DNA of 18,965 nt from Fusobacteriaceae bacterium UBA2433 (GTDB lineage: Bacteria; Fusobacteriota; Fusobacteriia; Fusobacteriales; Fusobacteriaceae), in the NCBI GenBank assembly GCA_002342785.1, contig DDQV01000185.1, positions 1 through 18,965 on the forward strand. Direction: 5' to 3'. A model generated the notes under the pieces. That model saw nothing but the letters and a program-made list of their open reading frames with translations, was not told the origin of the DNA and searched no databases. Shown here piece after piece: positions 13,722 through 18,965 of this stretch. Position numbers and translations under genes: made by a program. The stretch's first letter is position 1. Each line of letters opens with the position of its first letter.

Positions 13722-15921
13722 AATGATGGAATTTGCATTAAATATACAAGCTAAATTAGATTCCACCTATGAATCTAATTTTAATAAAGCAAATAGTGCT
13801 ATAAATTCTATGGATAATGAATTAACAGAATTACAAAAAACACAAAAAGAGATGGCTAATTATACAAAGCTCAAAGATAGTATAAAAAATACAAAGAATG
13901 AAACACAATTAGCAGATCAAAAATTAGGACTTTTCAGGTCTGAATTGGAAGCTTCTAAAAATCAAACTAAATTGGCTGCAAAGGCAATGTCTGATGCAAA
14001 ACAAAAAGTAATAGCATTAAGTCGTGAGTTTGATAATGCTGATAGCCCAACAAAAGAGATGTCTAATTCTCTAAAAATAGCAGAATCAAATTTAAAAACT
14101 TTAACAAAAGAACATGGGAAAACAAAAAATTCAACTAAAACTCTCTCTAATTCAGTTAAAACCGCTGAAAAAAGAGTCAATAAATTGAATAAAAAATGGA
14201 AAGAACAAGCGACCAGACTCAGAGATACAAAAAAAAATCTTGATAAAGCTAAAATATCAACCAAAAACTTAACTGCTGAGAATAAAAAGATCTCTGCCAG
14301 TATGGATAAAGTCATCCAAAAACAAAAAACTATGAATAAATTACAAAATATAAAGAAAAAAATAATGAATCCTATGGTCGGTGCTGTAGCGGGAGCTGTT
14401 AGTGTTGGAATTCTTGTTTCAAAAGCTAATGAGAGTATTGCTAAATCTTCTAGTTTTAACGAAATACAGACTAAATTTGACCAAGTATTTAAAAGTTACT
14501 CTAATTCTGCTAATAATTGGGCTGATAGTTATGCCAATAGTATGAATATGAGTATCGTTCAAACTAAGGAATCTATGGGGGACATTCAAAACCTTTTTAC
14601 TGGGTTTGGAATGGATAGAGGAGACTCTTTTGGACTCTCAAAAGAGATTATTGAATTAGCTAATGATTTAGACTCATTTAATAATCTTACCGATAAAGGT
14701 GTAGATGCTCAGAAAACTATGATCTCAGCTTTGATGGGGGAAACTGAGTCTGCTAAAACTTTAGGAGCTTCTATCTTGGAAAGTAATCTAAATGTTGCAT
14801 CAGCAGCTCTGGGATATGGGGAATACTCAAGTAAAATGGATGAAGCTATGAAGATACAAATTAGATTCAAAGCTATCCAAATGCAGTCTAAGGATGCAAT
14901 AGGAGATGTAGCAAGAAACTTAGACTCAGAAGTTGGATTAACTAGAAAAAAAAATGCACTCCTTGAAAAACAGCAATTATTAATAGGAAGTACGTTAATG
15001 CCACTTCAAATGAAGTGGTTAAATCTACAAATTGGAGCTCTCACGTTTATGAATGAGAATTCTGATGCAATAGTAGCGACTACTCAGGTATTAGCATCAT
15101 TAGCAGCTGGATACGGAGTTATGAAGATCGTTGGGGTAGTTACAACACTTATAGAAGGGAAAACAAAGGCTGAAATATTCGCTGCAACTGTAACTAAATC
15201 ATTAGCAGCAATACAAGGAGCATACAATACGGTTTTAATGGCTAATCCTATTGGTTTAGTAGTTGGGGGGTTAGTTGCATTAGTCGGAATTGGGATAGTA
15301 GTTTATAAAAATTTTGATAAAATAAAAGCTAAAACTTTGGAATTATGGGAAATCTATAAAGATAATCCAATAGCAAGAATTTTTTATGGTATGGCTTCTC
15401 CTATACTTGTAGCAATAGATGCTTTGCAGGCATTATACAATTGGTATAAAAAATTTACCGATGGTAAGGAAATATCCCCTGACCAAATGAGTAAAGCTAA
15501 AGGAAGTGGATTGCCTATAGCAGAAAATAATCAAAATAAATACAATCAAATGAGTAAAGCTCAAGGTAGTTCCATGTCACTCCCTGCATATGCAAGAGGT
15601 GGGGTTGTAAATACACCGCACATGGCAATAGTAGGGGATGGACAAACTCCAGAATCAATTATCCCACATGATGGAAGTGCTAGATCTAGAGGATTATGGA
15701 AAAATGCTGGTGAAAAAATGGGATTACTTGGAAGTAATGGCAATACTAACAAAATAGAAATAAAGATAGATTTTAAACCAGTTATTCAAGGTGGAAATAC
15801 TGATGGGGTTATGGAAATATTAAAGAAAGAAAGCACGGCTTTAGGAGATCTCATAAAAAATGAAGTTGAAAAAGCAATGAGTGGAATGGTAAAAACTGAG
15901 AGGAGGACGAGTTTTGGATAA
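13714..15921 (+). CDS. Tail tape measure protein, 735 aa
   Basis: This protein sets tail length and is carried inside the tube until DNA ejection. Residues about 30-215 are a long Lys/Glu/Ser-rich coiled coil with many Asn and Thr. Hydrophobic segments lie at about 220-236 (MVGAVAGAVSVGILVSK), 455-478 and 512-531 (GLVVGGLVALVGIGIVV), and may insert into the host membrane. Near the C-terminus 'YARGGVVNTPHMAIVGDGQTPESIIPHDGS' (627-655) is the usual end signature of tape measures. QMSKA(K/Q)GS occurs twice (591-598 and 612-619). Using about 1.5 angstrom per residue gives a tail near 110 nm (inference). Ribosome site GGTGGAGG at 13697-13704. It overlaps the chaperone and gpX genes by 8 nt each. 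Confidence 0.95.
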   Translation: MSKMMEFALNIQAKLDSTYESNFNKANSAINSMDNELTELQKTQKEMANYTKLKDSIKNTKNETQLADQKLGLFRSELEASKNQTKLAAKAMSDAKQKVIALSREFDNADSPTKEMSNSLKIAESNLKTLTKEHGKTKNSTKTLSNSVKTAEKRVNKLNKKWKEQATRLRDTKKNLDKAKISTKNLTAENKKISASMDKVIQKQKTMNKLQNIKKKIMNPMVGAVAGAVSVGILVSKANESIAKSSSFNEIQTKFDQVFKSYSNSANNWADSYANSMNMSIVQTKESMGDIQNLFTGFGMDRGDSFGLSKEIIELANDLDSFNNLTDKGVDAQKTMISALMGETESAKTLGASILESNLNVASAALGYGEYSSKMDEAMKIQIRFKAIQMQSKDAIGDVARNLDSEVGLTRKKNALLEKQQLLIGSTLMPLQMKWLNLQIGALTFMNENSDAIVATTQVLASLAAGYGVMKIVGVVTTLIEGKTKAEIFAATVTKSLAAIQGAYNTVLMANPIGLVVGGLVALVGIGIVVYKNFDKIKAKTLELWEIYKDNPIARIFYGMASPILVAIDALQALYNWYKKFTDGKEISPDQMSKAKGSGLPIAENNQNKYNQMSKAQGSSMSLPAYARGGVVNTPHMAIVGDGQTPESIIPHDGSARSRGLWKNAGEKMGLLGSNGNTNKIEIKIDFKPVIQGGNTDGVMEILKKESTALGDLIKNEVEKAMSGMVKTERRTSFG

Positions 15922-16123
15922 AGAAGTAGATATTTATACAACTGTCCAGGGGGATATGTGGGATAGTATTAGTTTTAAAGTTTATGGAGAAGATAAATAT
16001 TCAAAAGAACTTACTAGAACTAACCCTAAATATTCAAACATAATTATATTTAGTGGTGGCATAGATTTAATATGTCCAGATATCTCGAATATTGATAGTT
16101 CAACCACTCCTCCTTGGAGGTAG
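15914..16123 (+). CDS. Tail protein X, LysM-like, 69 aa
   Basis: The start is TTG 15914 with AGGAGGACG at 15901-15909. The 69-residue product has the family pattern 'YTTVQGDMWDSISFKVYGEDKY', then 'LTRTNPKYSNIIIFSGGIDLICPD', as in P2 gpX and other LysM-type tail proteins. It probably sits in the baseplate hub and touches cell wall polymers or the hub protein. It overlaps the tape-measure stop by 8 nt, and its stop lies 2 nt before the next ATG. Confidence 0.93.
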   Translation: MDKEVDIYTTVQGDMWDSISFKVYGEDKYSKELTRTNPKYSNIIIFSGGIDLICPDISNIDSSTTPPWR

Positions 16124-16125
16124 TT

Positions 16126-17160
16126 ATGAAATCAAGAAGAAGTTACATAAAAGTAAAATATGACGGTAAGGATATTACAGGAGATATTACAGCGTATATA
16201 AAAAGTTTTTCATATACTGATAATTTAGATAAAGGCGACACTATAAGTCTTAGTTTATTAGGTGATAAATGGATAAAGGAATGGGTTATTTTAAAGGGCG
16301 ATAAATTAGAAGTAGATATCTATGTGATAAATTGGAAAAATGAAGGGGATAACAGAATCTTAAAATGTGGAATTTTTAGCATTGATGATCTCACTTTTTC
16401 AGGTGTTCCAGATACTATAAAAATATCTGCTATCTCTATAGACATTAATAAAGGTATAAAAAATGTAAAAAAAGATAAAATTTGGCATAATATTTCACTT
16501 AAAAGGATTGCTCAAGATATAGCAAATGATGCTTCTATGGAACTTTTTTTTGATTGTGACGATGTATTAATCTATAAACAAATAGAACAAATAAAAGAAT
16601 CTGATTTACAGTTATTATCAAGAATTTGTAAAAAAAATGGTGTTTCATTGAAAGTATCTTTTGATAAAATAATAATTTTTCAAGAAAAAGAATATGAAAA
16701 AAAAGACCCTGTAATTCACTTAGACAAATCAAATCTTATAAACTATGACCTCCAATGTGAAGATATAGATAGGTATGATAGCTGTGAAGTTAAATTCTAC
16801 GACCCAATCTTAGGAGAGCTATTAAAAGGCAAATATGAGGCTCCTGAAAGTGAATTTTATGGAGTGAAAACCGGTAAAATAATGTATGAGTATGTTGATA
16901 CCTCAGTAACAGGAACTACTAAAGAGGAAAAAGAAAGTTATCTAGTTGGAAGAGCTAAAAACATCCTTAGAAATAAAAATAAAAATGAAACTAAGATTAA
17001 AGTATCTGATGTAGGAGACCCTAGTTATTTGGCAGGAAACACTGTTAAAATAACAGGGTTTGGTATTTATAATGATCTCTACCTAATCACTTCTGTGACT
17101 CATACAGTGGATTCTGGGTATAAATGTAATTTAGGAATGAGAAAGAAGGTGAATTTCTAA
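16126..17160 (+). CDS. Baseplate hub / late control protein D-like, 344 aa
   Basis: The protein is homologous in layout to P2 gpD, Mu gp44 and T4 gp27 hubs, which join the tube to the spike. It has an N-terminal beta domain ('YDGKDITGDITAYIKSFSYTDNLDKGDTISLSLLG'), a helical insert with 'KRIAQDIANDASMELFF' and 'SDLQLLSRICKKNGVSLKV', and a C-terminal beta domain ending 'LITSVTHTVDSGYKCNLGMRKK'. Start: ATG 16126, because TTGGAGG at 16114-16120 is its ribosome site. A longer reading from TTG 16114 would add four residues but use the ribosome site itself as codons. Its last base of the stop is the first base of the gpV ATG. Confidence 0.93.
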   Translation: MKSRRSYIKVKYDGKDITGDITAYIKSFSYTDNLDKGDTISLSLLGDKWIKEWVILKGDKLEVDIYVINWKNEGDNRILKCGIFSIDDLTFSGVPDTIKISAISIDINKGIKNVKKDKIWHNISLKRIAQDIANDASMELFFDCDDVLIYKQIEQIKESDLQLLSRICKKNGVSLKVSFDKIIIFQEKEYEKKDPVIHLDKSNLINYDLQCEDIDRYDSCEVKFYDPILGELLKGKYEAPESEFYGVKTGKIMYEYVDTSVTGTTKEEKESYLVGRAKNILRNKNKNETKIKVSDVGDPSYLAGNTVKITGFGIYNDLYLITSVTHTVDSGYKCNLGMRKKVNF

Positions 17161-17684
17161 TGTTTAGATTTTTAAGAACTGGGAAAGTGTCCTCTGTTAA
17201 TTATAAAGAAGCCAGTGTAAGTGTAGAATTTGATGACTCTCCTGGAGTTATAGCTGTGGGTTTAAAAGTATTGTATGAGCATACAAGTAAAGAAAAAGAC
17301 TATTCACTGCCAAATCCAGATGAAGATGTAGTGTGTCTATTCCTTCCTAATGATTCACATGCTCCTACTGTTGGATTTGTATTAGGCAGCTATTATAGTG
17401 GTAAAAATTTACCCTCAGATACGGGAAAAATAAAATATATACTGTTTCCAGACGGTACAAAGATTAAATACAATATGGAAACAAGCTTATTAGAAGTAGA
17501 TTGTGTAGGAGATATTAATATTTCAAGTGGAACAGTAGTTAACATTAAAGGTAATGAAGTAAACATCGATGCTAATTCATTTAATGTAACAGCTAATGAA
17601 AGTAATTTTGACCATAAGATCAATTGTGCTGATGTTATCGCAGATAAGGGATCTTATAATGACCATATCGATAATCTGCATTAA
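17160..17684 (+). CDS. Baseplate assembly protein V (spike)
   Basis: The 174-residue protein has the gpV layout. The N-terminal OB-fold shows 'RTGKVSSVNYKEASVSVEFDD', 'VLYEHTSKEKDYSLPNPDEDVVCLFLPNDSHAPTVGFVLGSYYSG' and a 'YILFPDGTKIKYN' strand, followed by the 'VDCVGDINISSGTVVNIKGNEVNIDA' repeats of a triple-stranded beta helix. The end 'GSYNDHIDNLH' has the His residues often found near spike tips, where they may bind a metal. The protein forms the central spike that punctures the outer membrane or cell wall. The ATG overlaps the hub stop by one base. Confidence 0.92.
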   Translation: MFRFLRTGKVSSVNYKEASVSVEFDDSPGVIAVGLKVLYEHTSKEKDYSLPNPDEDVVCLFLPNDSHAPTVGFVLGSYYSGKNLPSDTGKIKYILFPDGTKIKYNMETSLLEVDCVGDINISSGTVVNIKGNEVNIDANSFNVTANESNFDHKINCADVIADKGSYNDHIDNLH

Positions 17685-17693
17685 GGGGGCAAT

Positions 17694-18194
17694 ATGATTG
17701 GAGTATTAGGGAACATACAGTTTAAAGTATCATTCGATGGAACTAATAATAATATATTAAATTTTTCTGATTTAAAATTAAGTGGTGGAGCTAATTATGA
17801 AGAACATAAAAGAAGAGGACTTAAACCAGTTCTTGAATTTATTGATTTAAAAACTGATGTTGTTAGTTTAAAAATCACTCTTAGGACTGATTTTGGGGTA
17901 AATCCACTAGAAATGGCTAAAAAGTTGAATTTATATAAAAACACAGGAGAAGTTTTAAAGTTTTTATTAGGTAATAAACCAGTTGGAAATGGTGAGTTTG
18001 TCATAACTTCTTGTAATTATGGGTATGAATATATCACAAATAATGGATTAGTTAGGAATTTAGATGTTTCTCTCTCTCTTATGGAATATACAAAAGTTAT
18101 CTATGAAAATATAGAAATCATCACAAAAACAAAACAAAACACGGAGAAACAAATAGTGAATGAAGACTTCAATCAAGGAGCGATAGAAAGATGA
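17694..18194 (+). CDS. Tail protein gpU-like (P2 U family), 166 aa
   Basis: The start 'MIGVLGNIQFKVS' followed by 'EEHKRRGLKPVLEFIDLKTDVVSLKITLRTDFGVNP' and 'GNGEFVITSCNYGYEYITNNGLVRNLDVSLSLMEY' matches the P2 gpU pattern (start, 'sRiG...afQFlG....itL.G.lyPe..G', then a 'G.WvI.sv.E....f..dG..r.i.F.LsL.ey' end). In P2, U follows the tape measure gene; here it lies between V and W. It is essential for P2 tail assembly. The last 30 residues are charged and Gln-rich, perhaps flexible. The next ATG overlaps its stop by 4 nt (ATGA). Confidence 0.85.
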   Translation: MIGVLGNIQFKVSFDGTNNNILNFSDLKLSGGANYEEHKRRGLKPVLEFIDLKTDVVSLKITLRTDFGVNPLEMAKKLNLYKNTGEVLKFLLGNKPVGNGEFVITSCNYGYEYITNNGLVRNLDVSLSLMEYTKVIYENIEIITKTKQNTEKQIVNEDFNQGAIER

Positions 18195-18487
18195 TATATG
18201 AATTAAGTCCAAACATTATAAATCTAAATGCTACTGGTACAGAAAGAATTCTCCAAAACGGACGTAATATTTTGACTGTTATGATTGGAGAAGTTGTCTT
18301 AGGAAGAGGGATTGGTATAAATGGTGACATTGTGGACCTTCCTATAAATAAAAGTATGTCTATGCTTGATATAGAAACTCAATTCCAAAAATATGAACCT
18401 AGACTTAAAGTTAATGATGTTACATATAAGATTGATGGTGAAAATGGATTTTTAAATCCTATTGTGGAGGTGAGTATAATTGAGTGA
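18191..18487 (+). CDS. Baseplate wedge protein W (gp25-like), 98 aa
   Basis: The protein is short (P2 gpW is 115 residues) and lies before J, as in P2. 'TERILQNGRNILTVMIGEVVLGRGIGINGDIVDLPI' corresponds to 'ei.Qni..iL.T..GervmrpdfG' and the following part to the C-terminal strands of gp25/gpW proteins. It is a structural wedge of the baseplate with no lysozyme motif. AAGGAG at 18175-18180 is its ribosome site and its start overlaps the upstream stop. Confidence 0.87.
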   Translation: MIYELSPNIINLNATGTERILQNGRNILTVMIGEVVLGRGIGINGDIVDLPINKSMSMLDIETQFQKYEPRLKVNDVTYKIDGENGFLNPIVEVSIIE

Positions 18488-18965
18488 TTTAAATATACAT
18501 AATGAAACCGCTGAAGATATCGCAGCTCGAATGGTAACTAGATATGAAGAATTAAGTGGTGTTTCCTTAGGATTAGCAGATGAAAGAAGGTGGCTCCTTC
18601 AGGCTGTAGCTTATGGTTTATTTATTAGGAATGAAACTACCAATGAAGGTCTTAAGATGAACCTTTTGAGGTATACCAAAGGAGATTATGCTACTGAAAT
18701 GGGAGCTTTTACCGATACAGAAAGGTTATCTGCTAGTAAATCAAGCGTGACTTTAAGATTTGAAATAGAGGAAGCTAAAACAGAGCTAATAGGAGTAAGT
18801 CCAATTAGGGTAACACCAGGTAATAATATTTATTTTTTAACCCCTTACTTTGAATTTCAACCAGGAGAAACCGCTAAAGAAATTATTGCTATTTGTACTG
18901 AAGAAGGGATAATTGGCAACGGATATCTTCCAGGAGAAATCAATAAGATAGTTGACCCATTCCCA
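18480..18965 (+). CDS. Baseplate protein J, N-terminal part (3' truncated)
   Basis: TTG 18480, with GGAGGTG at 18466-18472, begins a frame open for 162 codons to the right edge. 'MSDLNIHNETAEDIAARMVTRYEELSGVSLGLADERRWLLQAVAYGLFIRNETTNEG' is like P2 gpJ, followed by 'GDYATEMGAFTDTERLSASKSSVTLRFEI' ('ld.la...G..R..a..A..t..f.l') and 'VTPGNNIYFLTPYFEFQPGET'. The protein forms the ring that joins wedges to the tail tube. The start overlaps the gpW stop by 8 nt. Confidence 0.9.
   Translation, partial: MSDLNIHNETAEDIAARMVTRYEELSGVSLGLADERRWLLQAVAYGLFIRNETTNEGLKMNLLRYTKGDYATEMGAFTDTERLSASKSSVTLRFEIEEAKTELIGVSPIRVTPGNNIYFLTPYFEFQPGETAKEIIAICTEEGIIGNGYLPGEINKIVDPFP

Noticed and set aside
13962..14315. 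Minus-strand open frame of 117 codons inside the tape-measure gene
   Set aside because: It is the complement of a Lys/Ser-rich coiled-coil coding region, gives a Phe/Leu-rich peptide and has no ribosome site or partner.
16114..16125. TTG 16114 as start of the hub protein
   Set aside because: The TTGGAGG there is the ribosome site for ATG 16126. Using it as codons would leave the gene without a ribosome site.
1..18965. CRISPR arrays, tRNA genes, insertion sequences, lysis genes, integrase
   Set aside because: No regularly spaced repeats, cloverleaf-like segments, transposase-like or lysis-like frames or attachment-like repeats were seen.

Overview
This window is part of an integrated or free tailed-phage genome: the packaging, head and contractile-tail genes of a myovirus, all on the + strand and reading left to right. 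The DNA is visibly A+T-rich. It uses AGA/AGG for arginine and TTA for leucine heavily, and has strong purine-rich ribosome binding sites (AGGAGG) with several TTG and GTG starts. That fits a low-GC host such as a fusobacterium or a clostridium. The sequence alone does not settle which, and no integrase, attachment site or host gene is visible.

Layout. 1-325 holds the end of an unrecognised small gene and a 59-residue Com-like four-cysteine protein, closed by a good intrinsic terminator (342-383). 384-1737 is the least ordinary part. It holds a hairpin (409-445), a 330-residue protein that resembles gene II/X-type rolling-circle replication initiators, a second hairpin (1508-1535) and a possible promoter. 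1738-2309 holds a helix-turn-helix protein of small-terminase appearance with its own terminator. From 2418 the genes are tightly packed. The head module is lambda-like: Nu1-type small terminase with a duplicated winged helix, GpA large terminase, gpW-like connector protein, portal, ClpP-like protease with a nested scaffold start, decoration protein D, capsid protein E, and FII- and Z-like joining or minor tail proteins. The tail module is P2-like and contractile: probable tail terminator, unknown small protein, sheath, tube, tail chaperone with a -1 frameshift site, tape measure, LysM protein X, hub D, spike V, gpU, wedge W and the start of baseplate protein J, which runs off the right edge.

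How it works together. The terminases cut and pump DNA through the portal into a shell built from E on a scaffold that is probably translated from inside the protease gene. D then decorates the shell. The small joining proteins close the head. The baseplate proteins (D, V, W, J, X), the tape measure with its chaperones, and the tube and sheath form a separate contractile tail that is then attached.

The clearest mechanistic signals are the T-TTT-TTG slippery heptamer at 13563-13569, whose -1 frame stays open to 13721, and the Shine-Dalgarno plus in-frame ATG at 7320 inside the protease gene. The most puzzling item is the replication-initiator-like gene with flanking hairpins between the Com-like gene and the packaging genes.
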